From Streptomyces aureus (GTDB taxonomy: Bacteria > Actinomycetota > Actinomycetes > Streptomycetales > Streptomycetaceae): a stretch of DNA of 64,000 bases. The position numbers and the translations under genes are program-made. The notes below the pieces were generated by a model, which worked only from the letters and a program-made list of their open reading frames with translations, did no database searches and was not told the DNA's origin. Of this stretch, positions 43,058 to 52,487 are shown in pieces. The first letter of the stretch is position 1. The number at the start of each line of letters is the position of its first letter. The stretch covers positions 148,287 through 212,286 of the forward strand of contig NZ_KL647039.1 of NCBI RefSeq assembly GCF_000725495.1. The letters run 5' to 3'.

Positions 43058-45041
43058 GAGGACCGAGGTCCGGCCCGGTGACGGGGAGCTGTGCCGCGCC
43101 CGTCCGCACCGCCGAGGCGCCCGCGGACGGCCCGGCGACCGACGAACTCGCCATCGGAGCAACGCCGTTGTAGTACGGCGTGTACGTCCACTGGCTGCTG
43201 CTCGCGCTGATCGCCGTGCCTGCGGAGTTCAGGGCGGCCGTCGACACGGAGCCGGTGCCGCCGAAGACGGCGATGCCGTTGACGTTCGCGGCGCCCTTGA
43301 GCAGGTAGGACTTGGTGTCGGCGGTCAGGGTGGCGACGTCCGTCCACAGCAGCGGACCGAACACGTTCATCGCCGCGGCGGCCGAGGTGCCGCCGCGCCA
43401 GCTGTCGGTGGAGGCCAGGGCCACGCTGCCCGGCGCGCTCCACCAGAACCGCGCGAGAGCGGCCGCGGTGCCGGCGTTGGTGCTCGCCGTGACCGGGTAG
43501 TACGTGAAGGTCGACGGCCAGTGCGAGAACGGCGTGTGCGTGAGCGCGTACTTCGCCGAGGCGCCGACCGGGATCATGTAGGTGTCGCGCGGGTCGAGGC
43601 CGTTGAGGTACGCCTGCACGGACGAGGTCAGCTTGTTGCCGTCGTTGAGCACGACGACCGCCTTGCTGCTCGTCCCCTCCGCACCCGCGGCCGACGCGGC
43701 GGCGAGGGCCGAGTGATAGTCGGTGCCGGTCGCGATGAAGACGTACTTCGGGGCGCTGGTGATCGACTTGGCGACGGCGACCGAGGTCGAGTAGCGGGAG
43801 GTGCCCGCCAGCCGCTTCGGGACGAACCCGAGCGCGGTGACCTTCGACGAGACGGCGCTGCTCAGGATCGAGGTGCCGCCGACGAGGTAGACGCTCGCGC
43901 CCGGCTTGAGGGTCCGCTTGAGCTCTTTCTGCACGGCCGTCGAGATCGAGGTGCCCGGGGTCAGCAGGACCGGCCCGTGCTTCTTGCCCGCGAGGGCGGG
44001 GGCGGTCAGCGCGTACGACTGGCTGTCCTGGGAGACCAGCACGGCGGACGAGGCGTTCATCAGCCCCGGCTCGCTCTTGCCGACCGTGTTCCAGGTCCAG
44101 CGGGACGCGGCGATGTTGCTGCCGTAGACGTCGGCGCCGGAGACCCGGGAGACATAGTTCTTGCGCAGCGGCTGCCAGGCGGGCGAACGACCGCCGTACG
44201 GGAACGGACTGCCCACGGTCACGGCGTCGGCAGTGACCGTCAGGACCTTGATGGCGTCCTCGGAGACGTGGTCGCCGACGGCGACGACCAGCCGGTCGCT
44301 CGCGGGCGCCCAGGAGGGGGTCGTGTAGTCGCTCGTGTCGTCGGTGAGGCGGCGCTCGCCGGTGCCGTCGGTGTTGACCGAGAACACCTGGCCGCGACCG
44401 TCGACGGTGCGGATGAAGGCGACCTTGGTACCGTCGGGCGAGAGGGCGGGCGAGCGGCCCGCGGCGATCTTGGTCTCCGTCTTGGTGGCGGAGTTGTAGA
44501 GCACGACCGACGGCGTGGTCGTGGTGCAGCCGGTGCCGTTGCGCTGGAAGGCCAGCAGCTTGCCGGTCGCGTCGCCGCTCGGCACGAGGTCGCAGCCTCC
44601 GGTGGCCAGCAGCCGGGAGGCGGTGCCGCCGTCGGCCGACACGGAGTAGAGTTTCTTGGACGCGGAGAAGACGATCCGGCGGCCGTAGGTCCAGTACGTG
44701 GGGTGGGACGCCGAGCCGTTCGCGCCCGTGTAGACGTACGTCCCGGTGAGGCTGGTCAGGCCCACGGTCTTCAGCTCGCCGGCGTCCTCCATGACCACAC
44801 GGCTGCCGTCGGGCGACCACGCGGGCGATGTGTCGTCGGAGCTGTTCGAGACACGCTTCATGGCGTTGCCGCCGGCGTCCACGGACATGATGCCGTCGAT
44901 CTCCATAGCGATCTTGCCGTCGGTGGCCGGCCATCCGGCGACGTCGGCCGACGCCCCCGGTGCCAGGGCGATCGCCGTGCCGGCGGCCAGGGCCGTCGCC
45001 GCGGTGAGCGCCACGAGTCTGTGGCGCGTGGAGATTCTCAA
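43035..45041 (-). CDS. Secreted protein with WD40-like propeller and cell-wall-binding (CWB2) repeats
   Basis: 668 aa. Signal peptide RLVALTAATALAAGTAIALA ending in an ASA cut site. Residues 45-330 hold repeated blades with SPAWSPDGSRVV, SPALSPDGTKVAF and PSWAPASDRLVV, a TolB-like beta propeller. The rest contains three CWB2 repeats (SVYLVGGTSILSSAV, RLAGTSRYSTSVAVA, ..GIAVFGGTGSVS..) that bind secondary wall polymer in Gram-positive surfaces. TTG 45041 is chosen because GGGGGG precedes it and the signal begins there; upstream GTG 45056 is possible. Anchored surface protein of unknown role. Confidence 0.83.
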   Translation of the reverse strand: MRISTRHRLVALTAATALAAGTAIALAPGASADVAGWPATDGKIAMEIDGIMSVDAGGNAMKRVSNSSDDTSPAWSPDGSRVVMEDAGELKTVGLTSLTGTYVYTGANGSASHPTYWTYGRRIVFSASKKLYSVSADGGTASRLLATGGCDLVPSGDATGKLLAFQRNGTGCTTTTPSVVLYNSATKTETKIAAGRSPALSPDGTKVAFIRTVDGRGQVFSVNTDGTGERRLTDDTSDYTTPSWAPASDRLVVAVGDHVSEDAIKVLTVTADAVTVGSPFPYGGRSPAWQPLRKNYVSRVSGADVYGSNIAASRWTWNTVGKSEPGLMNASSAVLVSQDSQSYALTAPALAGKKHGPVLLTPGTSISTAVQKELKRTLKPGASVYLVGGTSILSSAVSSKVTALGFVPKRLAGTSRYSTSVAVAKSITSAPKYVFIATGTDYHSALAAASAAGAEGTSSKAVVVLNDGNKLTSSVQAYLNGLDPRDTYMIPVGASAKYALTHTPFSHWPSTFTYYPVTASTNAGTAAALARFWWSAPGSVALASTDSWRGGTSAAAAMNVFGPLLWTDVATLTADTKSYLLKGAANVNGIAVFGGTGSVSTAALNSAGTAISASSSQWTYTPYYNGVAPMASSSVAGPSAGASAVRTGAAQLPVTGPDLGPLSTRHRQ

Positions 45042-45193
45042 GGGTGTACCCCCCACGGGTAGGTGCGATGAGCCGCCGGACCACCTCACAGGGGCCTACG
45101 GGATGAACTCAGAGCGTCATCCGCGTGTACGGCGGCGGCGCAACTGTAAGCCCTTTCCGATCACCTTGGAAATGGAAATCCTCCACGGGAATC

Positions 45194-46498
45194 TCAGGGT
45201 TCCCGCAGCTCACCGGCCCGCGCCTCCAGCAGCTCCCGCTCCCGTCCGTTGCGTGCCAGCGACGCCGCCCGCTCGAACTCCGTGCGCGCCTCGCGGGTGC
45301 GTCCGAGCCGGGCGAGCAGGTCCCCCCGGACGCTGGGCAGCAAGTGGTAGTCGCGCAGGGCCGGTTCGTCCGCGAGCGTGTCGACGAGGGCGAGCGCCTG
45401 CTCCGGGCCCTCGGCCATCGAGACGGCCACGGCGCGGTTGAGCTCGACCACGGGGGACGGGGAGCGGGCCGCCAGCAGGCCGTACAGGGTCACGATCTGC
45501 CGCCAGTCGGTGTCCTCGTAGGCGAAGGCCCGCGCGTGACAGGCGGCGATGGCGGCCTGGAGGGCGTAGGGCCCCGGGCTGCCGGTGGAGACGGCGTTCG
45601 CCCGGCCCAGTGCCGCGAAGCCCCGGCCGATCAGCATGCGGTTCCAGCGGCGCCGCTGCTGGTCCTTGAGAAGGACGGGTTCGCCGCCGGGCCCGGTGCG
45701 GGCGGCCGACCGGGACTCCTGGAGTTCCAGCAGCGCGGCCAGCGCGTGCACCTCGCTCTCCTTGGGCATCAGCTCGGCGAGCACCCGGGCCAGCCGCAGC
45801 GCGTCCTCGCACAGCGCGGGGCGGAGCAGGTCGTCGCCCGCCGTCGCCGCGTAGCCCTCGTTGAAGACGAGGTAGATGACCTCGAGCACGGACCCGAGCC
45901 GGGCCTCGCGCTCGGGTCCGTAGGGAACCTCGAAGGCGACCCCCTTCGCCGCCAGTGTCCGCTTGGCCCGCACGATGCGCTGGGCGACCGTCGCCTCCGG
46001 GACGAGGAAGGCGCGGGCGATCTCGGACGTCGTCAGCCCGCCGAGGAGCCGCAGCGTGAGCGCGATGCGGGCCTCGGCGGACAGGACGGGGTGACAGGCC
46101 GTGAAGACCAGGCGGAGCAGGTCGTCGTCGATGTCGTCCGGGTCGGAGGGCTCGTCGAGGTGGTGCGGCGCGGACAGCGAGAGGTCCCGCCCGACCTCCT
46201 CCAGCTTGCGCGCGTACCGCTCCCGGCGGCGTACGAGGTCGATCGCCCGGTGCTTGGCCGTGGCCGTCAGCCAGGCGCCCGGGTTGTCCGGCACGCCGTC
46301 GCGCGGCCACTGCTCCAGCGCCGCGACCAGGGCGTCCTGGGCGAGTTCCTCGGCGATGCCGACGTCACGGACGATCCGGGCCACCCCCGCGATGATGCGG
46401 GGGGACTCGATACGGAAGATGGTCTCGACGGCGGTGTCGACACCGCCGGCGGGTGCCGGTGCGGGCTGCTGTTCCACAACCCCCCATGAGACACCCAC
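45194..46498 (-). CDS. ECF42-type RNA polymerase sigma factor with C-terminal TPR-like extension
   Basis: 434 aa. Sigma region 2 at 25-105 (ESPRIIAGVARIVRDVGIAEELAQDALVAAL in sections, AWLTATAKHRAIDLVRRRERY), region 4 at 150-205 (LTLRLLGGLTTSEIARAFLVPEATVAQRIVRAKRTL). The large C-terminal extension (220-430, VFNEGYAATAGDDLLRPAL, ALLELQESRSAAR, VVELNRAVAVSM) is the DUF6596/TPR-like part of the ECF42 group. These sigmas are paired with DGPF proteins; the gene upstream encodes one. GTG 46498 or 46477 may be the start. Confidence 0.92.
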   Translation of the reverse strand: MGVSWGVVEQQPAPAPAGGVDTAVETIFRIESPRIIAGVARIVRDVGIAEELAQDALVAALEQWPRDGVPDNPGAWLTATAKHRAIDLVRRRERYARKLEEVGRDLSLSAPHHLDEPSDPDDIDDDLLRLVFTACHPVLSAEARIALTLRLLGGLTTSEIARAFLVPEATVAQRIVRAKRTLAAKGVAFEVPYGPEREARLGSVLEVIYLVFNEGYAATAGDDLLRPALCEDALRLARVLAELMPKESEVHALAALLELQESRSAARTGPGGEPVLLKDQQRRRWNRMLIGRGFAALGRANAVSTGSPGPYALQAAIAACHARAFAYEDTDWRQIVTLYGLLAARSPSPVVELNRAVAVSMAEGPEQALALVDTLADEPALRDYHLLPSVRGDLLARLGRTREARTEFERAASLARNGRERELLEARAGELREP

Positions 46499-46519
46499 GG
46501 CGGCGTCCGGCCAAGGAGC

Positions 46520-46876
46520 TCAGCCCTCGGCGATCTCCCGCACCTCGCAGGTGACCGTCCAGTGCTCCTCGTGCACCTTCAGGAACCGCTTGGTCCACTC
46601 CAGCGCCTCGGCCATGTCCTTGCACTGCATGATCGCGTAACCGCCGACGACCTCCTTGGACTCGGTGAAGGGCCCGTCGGTGACGGACAGCTCGCCGCCC
46701 GAGTAGTGGACGCGCTTGCCCTGCGCGCTGGGTGTCAGGCCCTCGGTCTGGAGCATGACGCCGGCCTTGGTGATCTCCTCGATGAGCTCGCCCATGCGCT
46801 GCATCAGCTCGGGGCTCGGGCCCTCGGCGGGAGCGGTGCGCTCGTCGATCTGGACCAGGGAGAGGTAGCGGGGCAT
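46520..46876 (-). CDS. DGPF/YCII-domain protein, partner of the ECF42 sigma
   Basis: 118 aa. The defining motif VTDGPFTESKEVVGGYAIMQ is at about 65-84, and MPRYLSLVQIDERTAPAEG opens the YCII fold. DGPF genes are transcribed together with, or controlled by, ECF42 sigmas and may help in sensing. ATG 46876 has TGAGGAGT upstream. It ends 22 nt before the sigma gene. Confidence 0.93.
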   Translation of the reverse strand: MPRYLSLVQIDERTAPAEGPSPELMQRMGELIEEITKAGVMLQTEGLTPSAQGKRVHYSGGELSVTDGPFTESKEVVGGYAIMQCKDMAEALEWTKRFLKVHEEHWTVTCEVREIAEG

Positions 46877-47036
46877 GGTGACTCCTCATGTCGGTGGTGC
46901 CTCGGAGGCGGGGCTTCTTCCCGCCTCTCACCAGTGCGTCGATCGGGGAGAGCCCGGATCGACACCCACCCCGGAATTCTCCGGAAGTTTTTTCCCGGGG
47001 CCCGCTCATCCGGTGTTCGCGCAGGTCGGACGGCGG

Positions 47037-48413
47037 CTACCGGAGTACGGAGCCGAACCCGGCCTTGGCGTAGGGAGCCCCGAGCGTCCTGCCTCCCAGG
47101 ACGAGGGACCCGTCCGCGACGACGCCGGCCGCGGAGCCGCGCAGCAGCCAGACGGCGCCGTTGCCCGCGTCCTCGTTCGCCGCGGAGGCGGCCAGGTCGG
47201 CGTGCCCGTCGCGGTCGACGTCGAGCAGGCGCACGGTGTGGCCGAAGCCGTCGCCCGGCTCGGACACCCCGGGGACCCCCTGGGTGTCCTGGGTGAACGC
47301 CCGGGCGTGCGCGCCGGTCAGTCCGGAGCGGCTGCCCCGCAGCACGTCGACGACACCGGTGGAGCCGTTCTCTCCGGGGGCGCCGACCGCCACGTCGTCG
47401 ATGCCGTCGCCGTCGACGTCACCGACGGCGATCGACGCGCCGAACATGTCGCCGGCCTCCCTGGCGCCTGGGACGCCGGGCGTGTCCTGCGTGTACTCCT
47501 TCCAGCTGCTCTGGTCCTGGCTCGGCCCGCCGGCCGAGCCGGGGACCACGGCGATGGAGTCGTTGTAGCCGTAGCCGCCGATCAGGTCGTCGTAGCCGTC
47601 GCCGTTGACGTCGCCGAGCGTGAGGACACCGTCGCCGGTCAGGTAGTAGCCGGTGAGCCGGGTGAGGCCGGAGGGGCCGCCCAGGTAGACCCGCCCGCAG
47701 TCGCCGCCCTCCCCGCAGTAGGCGGTGAGCGCCAGGTCGGCACGGCCGTCTCCGTTGATGTCACCGGCCGTGCCGTCGTGGACGTCGATGTACTGGAGGT
47801 GGTCGGGGTCGAGCGGGGCGGCGGCTGCCGGGGTGCCGGAGCGGGTGACGGGGCCCGTCCAGACCGTGGCGGTGGTGCCCCGCGGATCGTCGCCGCCCGT
47901 GTAACTGGCCCGGAAGACGGCGAGGTCGAGGTGCCCGTCGCCGTCGAAATCACCGGTCTGCGTGTTGTTGCCGGGCACCGGGGTGCCGCCGGACAGGCCC
48001 CGCGGACCGCCCCAGAGCACGACCGCGTCGGCGCCCGCAGCGCGGGTGCCGACGACGAGGTCCGTGTAACCGTCGCCGTCCAGGTCGCCCTTGGCCAGCT
48101 GGAGGCCGAACGTCTCGTAGGAGGTGGGGTCTCCGGGGACGCCTGACGTGGCGCGGCTGACGATCGTGCGCCGGATGCCGGCGAGCCCGTGCGGGCCGCC
48201 GTACAGGACGGCCGCGTAGCCCGCCCTGGTCCGGCCGCCGACGGTCGCGTCCGGGGCGCCGACGACCAGGTCGGCGTACCCGTCGCCGTTGAAGTCGTCG
48301 CGGACGGAGGCGGCCGTCCGCGACGCGGACGCGGGAGGAACGGCGACGCCCAGTGCCGCGAGCCCCAGGGTCAGCGGGACCGCCCAACGGGCGTGCGAAC
48401 GTGCGGAGAACAC
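47037..48413 (-). CDS. Secreted FG-GAP/integrin-like repeat protein
   Basis: 458 aa. After signal peptide AVPLTLGLAALGVAVPPASA, about seven repeats contain the Ca-binding FG-GAP core D-x-D-G-D-x-x-D-L: DDFNGDGYADLVVG, GDLDGDGYTDLVVG, GDFDGDGHLDLAV, GDINGDGRADLAL, GDVNGDGYDDLIG, GDVDGDGIDDVAVG and LDVDRDGHADLA. They form a beta propeller resembling integrin alpha. Function probably adhesion or scaffold. GTG 48413 is preferred over an upstream start because AAGGAG lies before it and the signal peptide begins right there. Confidence 0.88.
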   Translation of the reverse strand: MFSARSHARWAVPLTLGLAALGVAVPPASASRTAASVRDDFNGDGYADLVVGAPDATVGGRTRAGYAAVLYGGPHGLAGIRRTIVSRATSGVPGDPTSYETFGLQLAKGDLDGDGYTDLVVGTRAAGADAVVLWGGPRGLSGGTPVPGNNTQTGDFDGDGHLDLAVFRASYTGGDDPRGTTATVWTGPVTRSGTPAAAAPLDPDHLQYIDVHDGTAGDINGDGRADLALTAYCGEGGDCGRVYLGGPSGLTRLTGYYLTGDGVLTLGDVNGDGYDDLIGGYGYNDSIAVVPGSAGGPSQDQSSWKEYTQDTPGVPGAREAGDMFGASIAVGDVDGDGIDDVAVGAPGENGSTGVVDVLRGSRSGLTGAHARAFTQDTQGVPGVSEPGDGFGHTVRLLDVDRDGHADLAASAANEDAGNGAVWLLRGSAAGVVADGSLVLGGRTLGAPYAKAGFGSVLR

Positions 48414-48494
48414 CGGGGGCTCCTTCGTTACGGTGACGGGGTCACCGCACACGACTCGCCCTGCGCCCCGATGGTTGTCCCGGCGCCCGGCCGG

Positions 48495-49556
48495 TCAGCG
48501 CAAAGACTTCCACAAGTCGTCCGCCGCCGGTTCGCGCGGCACCACCCGGTTGGGGTCGGAGGGGGCCGTCGCCACCGGCATCATCACGGTCTTGACCGCG
48601 TCGGAGGACAGGGACTTCAAGCTCTGTCCCAGGCGCGTCAGTTCGCCGAGCGAGTCCAGCCCCGTGTCCGTGGTCAGGCTGCCGGTCACCGCGTTCGCGA
48701 CGTCGTAGAGCTTCACCGGGTCGGAGAGCAGGCCGGCCGAGGAGATCTGCCGCAGCAGGGCCTTCACGAGCTTCTGCTGCAGTCCTATGCGGCCGAGGTC
48801 GCTTCCGTCGCCTATGCCGTGCCGGGTGCGGGCCAGGGCGAGGGCCTGCTTGCCGTTCAGCCGGTGGGTGCCCGCCGCCAGATGGAGATGGCTCTTGTCG
48901 TCGTCGATGTCCTGGCCGGTGGTGACGGTGACCCCGCCGAGGGCGTTCACCAGCTTCGCGAAGCCCGCGAAGTCGATCTCGAGGTAGTGGTCCATCCGGA
49001 CGCCCGTGAGGGACTCGGCCGTCTTCACCGCGCACACCGGTCCGCCCACCGAGTAGGCGCTGTTGAACATGGCGCCGTAGGCCACCGCCGTCGAACCGCC
49101 GGACGCCAGCGGGCAGGAGGGGCGGGTGACGAGCGTGTCCCGCGGGATGCTGACGACCGTGGCCCGGGTGCGCCCGGCGTCGATGTGCACGACCATCGCG
49201 GTGTCGGAGCGGGCCCCGGAACTGTCTCCCCCGCCGAGCTTCGCGTTGGCGGCACCGCTGCGCGAATCGGAGCCGAGGACCAGGATGTTGAGGGCACCGC
49301 TGGGCAGCGGGGAAGGGGAGGCCGAGGCGGACGCCGGTGCCGAAGGGGTCACCACCGCCCGCGCCGGACGGTCGTCGCCGAGCGCGCTGTTGATGTCGAC
49401 GCTGCGGATGTTCCGGTTCAGATGCCAGTACGCCCAGCCCGCGGTGCCGGCACCCACCACCAGCAGTCCCGCGAGGGTGAGGCCGGCGGCCCTCAGCACC
49501 TTCGACCGCCGGCCCCGCCGTCCGCGCCCGTCGCCGTTCTCGTCATGTCCCGTCAC
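48495..49556 (-). CDS. LytR-CpsA-Psr (LCP) family cell-wall ligase
   Basis: 353 aa. N-terminal cytoplasmic Arg-rich tail (RGRRGRRSKVLRAAG), one membrane helix (about 22-46), Ala/Ser/Pro-rich linker, then the LCP domain (88-300): LGSDSRSG, ARSDTAMVVHID, VVSIPRDTLV with conserved Arg/Asp, DHYLEIDFAGFAKLVNALGGV, ALALARTRHGIG and DLGRI-Q. LCP proteins attach wall teichoic acids or other glycopolymers to peptidoglycan. The start GTG 49556 has no ribosome binding site, but TACGTT lies 7 nt upstream, suggesting a leaderless message. Confidence 0.92.
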   Translation of the reverse strand: MTGHDENGDGRGRRGRRSKVLRAAGLTLAGLLVVGAGTAGWAYWHLNRNIRSVDINSALGDDRPARAVVTPSAPASASASPSPLPSGALNILVLGSDSRSGAANAKLGGGDSSGARSDTAMVVHIDAGRTRATVVSIPRDTLVTRPSCPLASGGSTAVAYGAMFNSAYSVGGPVCAVKTAESLTGVRMDHYLEIDFAGFAKLVNALGGVTVTTGQDIDDDKSHLHLAAGTHRLNGKQALALARTRHGIGDGSDLGRIGLQQKLVKALLRQISSAGLLSDPVKLYDVANAVTGSLTTDTGLDSLGELTRLGQSLKSLSSDAVKTVMMPVATAPSDPNRVVPREPAADDLWKSLR

Positions 49557-49650
49557 GGACAGGAACGTAGGTCCGCTTTATTAGGGGACTGTTAGGGAAA
49601 GGGACGCGCGAGGTATTTCTTCGGAGAATCTCATGGTTCTCAGCGGGGGC

Positions 49651-51042
49651 TCAGCCCAGCGTCACCGTGGGCACCGGATTACTACCGCTCCACGAGGCGT
49701 TGAACCCGAAGGTCACCGAACCGCCGTCCGGAACACTCCCGTTGTAGGAGGCGTTGGCGCAGCTGACGGCCGCGCCGCTCTGGGTGCAGGTGGCGTTCCA
49801 GGCCTGGGTGATCTGCTGGCCGGCGCCGTACGTCCAGTTCACCTTCCACGAGGAGAGCGCGGCTCCGGAGCACGCGATGCGCACCTGCCCGGTGAACCCG
49901 GTGTTCCACTGTGTCTGCACGCTGTAGGTCACCGTGCACGCGCCGGTGGGCGGCGGGGTGGTGGTCCCGCCGAGCGAGGCCGCGATGGCGCCGTAGGCCG
50001 GTTTCGGCGCGTAGTTCTCGTCGTACGGGGTCGCCGCGCCGTAGCCCGAGAAGACGTCCGGGATCCAGGAGTCGGAGTCGGTGAAGCCCCAGACGGTCAC
50101 GCCGTAGCAGCGGGTCACGGCGACGCAGGCGTCGAAGACCGCCTTGTAGTCGGCGGCCTGCTGGGCCAGTTTGGTGCTGTCGGAGGGGAGCTGCATCCGG
50201 ATGTCCAGCTCCGTGACCGCGACGTCGACGCCGAGGTCGGCGAAGCGCTGGATGTTCTGCTGGAGGGTGCCGGGGACCTGGCCGAGGATGAGGTGGGCCT
50301 GCAGGCCGACGCCGTCGATCGGGACGCCGCGCGCCTTCAGGGACTTGACCAGGTTGTACAGGGCGGTGCTCTTGGCGTTGACGCCCTCGACGTTGTAGTC
50401 GTTGATGTAGAGCTTGGCGCTCGGGTCGGCGGCGTGCGCCCAGGTCAGCGCCTGGGCGATGTAGTCGGCGCCGAGGCCGTTGTACCAGAGGGTCGAGCGG
50501 TAGGTGCCGTCCTCGTTGAAGGGCTCGTTGACCACGTCCCAGGCGGCCAGTTTCCCCTTGTAGCGGGTGACCTCGGTGGTGATGTGGTCCTGGAGCAGGG
50601 CGCTCAGCTCGGCGGTGGTCCAGGTGCCGTTCGTCAGCCAGCTCGGGTTCTGGCTGTGCCAGACCAGCGTGTGTCCGCGCACCTGCTGGTTGTGGGCCTG
50701 CGCGAACGCGACGATCTGGTCGGCCTCGGCCCAGTTGAAGCTGCCCCGGGTGGGCTCGACGGTGCCCCACTTCATCGCGTTGCCCGGGGTCAGCGAGTTG
50801 AACTGGCCCCCGGCGATGGTGCCGTAGGTCCCGGTCAGCTTGGAGCCGGTGACGGCGGTGCCGATGACCTTGCCCTTGGCGGCGGCGAGGTCGCGCAGCG
50901 GGGCGTCGGCGGCGTGCGCCGTCGTGCCGGCCGCGAGCAGGGCGGCCACCGTCACGGCCCCGGCGAACAGGGCGGCGACACGGCGGCGTAAGGAGCCGCG
51001 TAAGGGACGGGTTCTGGTGGAACGGGTTCGGGAGGTTCTCAT
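49651..51042 (-). CDS. Secreted endo-1,4-beta-xylanase, GH10 with C-terminal CBM2
   Basis: 463 aa. Signal peptide (basic start, then ALFAGAVTVAALLAAG, ending AHAA). GH10 domain 50-355: WDVVNEPFNEDG carries the acid/base Glu and VAVTELDIRM the nucleophile Glu; HTLVWHSQNPSW is the conserved substrate-binding stretch. Linker TTTPPPTG, then a CBM2 of about 95 residues (CTVTYSVQTQWNTGFTGQV, SGAALSSWKVNWTY and ASYNGSVPDGGSVTFGF) for cellulose/xylan binding. ATG 51042 with GGAGGC upstream. An operator palindrome abuts the ribosome binding site. Confidence 0.96.
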   Translation of the reverse strand: MRTSRTRSTRTRPLRGSLRRRVAALFAGAVTVAALLAAGTTAHAADAPLRDLAAAKGKVIGTAVTGSKLTGTYGTIAGGQFNSLTPGNAMKWGTVEPTRGSFNWAEADQIVAFAQAHNQQVRGHTLVWHSQNPSWLTNGTWTTAELSALLQDHITTEVTRYKGKLAAWDVVNEPFNEDGTYRSTLWYNGLGADYIAQALTWAHAADPSAKLYINDYNVEGVNAKSTALYNLVKSLKARGVPIDGVGLQAHLILGQVPGTLQQNIQRFADLGVDVAVTELDIRMQLPSDSTKLAQQAADYKAVFDACVAVTRCYGVTVWGFTDSDSWIPDVFSGYGAATPYDENYAPKPAYGAIAASLGGTTTPPPTGACTVTYSVQTQWNTGFTGQVRIACSGAALSSWKVNWTYGAGQQITQAWNATCTQSGAAVSCANASYNGSVPDGGSVTFGFNASWSGSNPVPTVTLG

Positions 51043-51054
51043 GGCGGGTGCCTC

Positions 51055-51065
51055 CGAAAGTTTCG
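51055..51065. promoter_or_regulatory. Xylanase operator palindrome
   Basis: CGAAAGTTTCG, a perfect 5+1+5 palindrome of the CGAAA-N-TTTCG type described upstream of several Streptomyces xylanase genes. It begins 13 bp before the xylanase start codon and touches the Shine-Dalgarno sequence. A promoter with TTGACG (51120-51115), 17-nt spacer and CACACT (51097-51092) on the minus strand lies upstream, so binding would block elongation or initiation. Confidence 0.8.
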
Positions 51066-51433
51066 GCCGTACAACCGATTGACTTCGCAGGAGTGTGGAG
51101 GCGAACGCCCCACCCGTCAATACGACCCCTCGGCCAACTTCGCCCTGATCCGGCCACACGGACCCCACTCCCCCCAGCCCGAAGGTGGCCCCCGACCCAA
51201 GCCTTCTTTCGCCCCCTCCGCCCCTACCCTTCCCGTACCTGGGGCTCCGCCCCAGACCCCGCTCCTCAAACGCCGGAGGGGCTGAAACTCGGCCACGATC
51301 CACCCGCACCCGGGATCCGGCGTGAGGGGACGTGCCGGTACATCGATGGCCGTCGCCACTAACGTCCACATCTTTGTCCGACGGCGACGGCCTGATGCAC
51401 CGGCACGTCCCCGGCCCACCCACCGGACCGGTA
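51066..51433. other. Region between the LacI gene stop and the xylanase operator
   Basis: 368 bp. It includes the xylanase promoter (51092-51120) and, at about 51239-51286, a sequence starting GGGGCTCCGCCCCAGAC and containing CTCAAACGCCGG, which I know as a very common intergenic repeat in Streptomyces genomes; its first part forms a CTGGGG...CCCCAG hairpin. It could terminate the LacI transcript. Confidence 0.55.
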
Positions 51434-52459
51434 TTACGCCGGAGGCGCCGTGCTGCTCCGGACCACCAGACTGGTCGCGAGCTCCATCCGCGTCCCCGCG
51501 GACGGCCTCTCCTGACGGCTCAGCTCGAGCACCAGCTTCGCCGCCGCCTCGGCCATCTCCGTCAACGGCTGCCGCACGGTCGTCAGCGGCGGCCCCACCC
51601 AGCGGGCCACCGGCAGATCGTCGAAGCCGACCACGCTCAGGTCCTCGGGAACGCGCAGCCCCAGCTCACGAGCCGCCTCGTAGAGCCCGAGCGCCTGGAG
51701 GTCGTTGCCGGCGAAGACGGCCGTGGGCCGGTCGGGCCGGCGCAGCAGGTCGAGCCCGAGCCGGTGGCCGGCCTCGTGATGGAAGTCCCCGGCGACGATC
51801 AGCGAGGGGTCGACGGGCAGCCCCGCCGTCTCCAGCGCCGCACGGTAGCCGTCGACCCGCGCCCGGCTGCACATCATCCGGGACGGCCCGCTGATGGCCC
51901 CGATCCGGGTGTGCCCGAGTTCGACGAGGTGGCGGGTGGCGGCGAGGCCCCCCTGCCAGTTGGTGGCGCCGATGGAGGGCACGTCGACGCCCGGGTCGCC
52001 GGCCGGGTCCATCACCACGAAGGGGATGGACCTGCTGTTCAGCAGGGCGCGCTGGGAGTCGTCGAGGCCCGAGAGGACGAGGATCACCCCGTGCGGGCGC
52101 CGGGCGGCGACCTGGTCGGCCCAGGTGCGCCCGGGGGTGAGCCGCCCGGCCGACTCGGAGAGCACCACGCTGAGGCCGGCGTCGCGGGCGACGTTCTCCA
52201 CGCCCCGGATGACCTCCATCGCCCAGGCGCTCTCCAGCTCGTGGAAGACCAGGTCGATCAGCGGCGAGCGGGAAGCCTCGGCCCGGCGGCGCCGGTAGCC
52301 GTAGGCGTGCAGCAGCTCCTCGACGCGGGAGCGGGTCGCGGGGGCGACGTCGGCACGGCCGTTGAGGACTTTCGAAACAGTCGGAGCCGAGACACCGGCC
52401 TCCCGAGCGATCTCGGCCAGCGTCGCCGTCTGTGCTTCTGCGGACTTCCCAGGCTTCAT
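51434..52459 (-). CDS. bxlR: LacI-family repressor of the xylan/xylo-oligosaccharide locus
   Basis: 341 aa. HTH at 13-60 (TLAEIAREAGVSAPTVSKVLNGRADVAP), hinge, then a periplasmic-binding-protein-like domain (66-330) with IDLVFHELESAWAMEVIRGVE, VVMDPAGDPGVDVPSIGATN and DLSVVGFDDLPVARWVGPPL. By context it senses a xylo-oligosaccharide and controls the divergent ABC transporter/xylosidase operon and the xylanase. ATG 52459 has no Shine-Dalgarno; TACGAT (52472-52467) lies 7 nt upstream, so a leaderless mRNA is likely. The name follows the S. lividans bxl locus by gene order. Confidence 0.88.
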   Translation of the reverse strand: MKPGKSAEAQTATLAEIAREAGVSAPTVSKVLNGRADVAPATRSRVEELLHAYGYRRRRAEASRSPLIDLVFHELESAWAMEVIRGVENVARDAGLSVVLSESAGRLTPGRTWADQVAARRPHGVILVLSGLDDSQRALLNSRSIPFVVMDPAGDPGVDVPSIGATNWQGGLAATRHLVELGHTRIGAISGPSRMMCSRARVDGYRAALETAGLPVDPSLIVAGDFHHEAGHRLGLDLLRRPDRPTAVFAGNDLQALGLYEAARELGLRVPEDLSVVGFDDLPVARWVGPPLTTVRQPLTEMAEAAAKLVLELSRQERPSAGTRMELATSLVVRSSTAPPA

Positions 52460-52487
52460 GGCGGCGATCGTATCTCTGCGCGACCCC

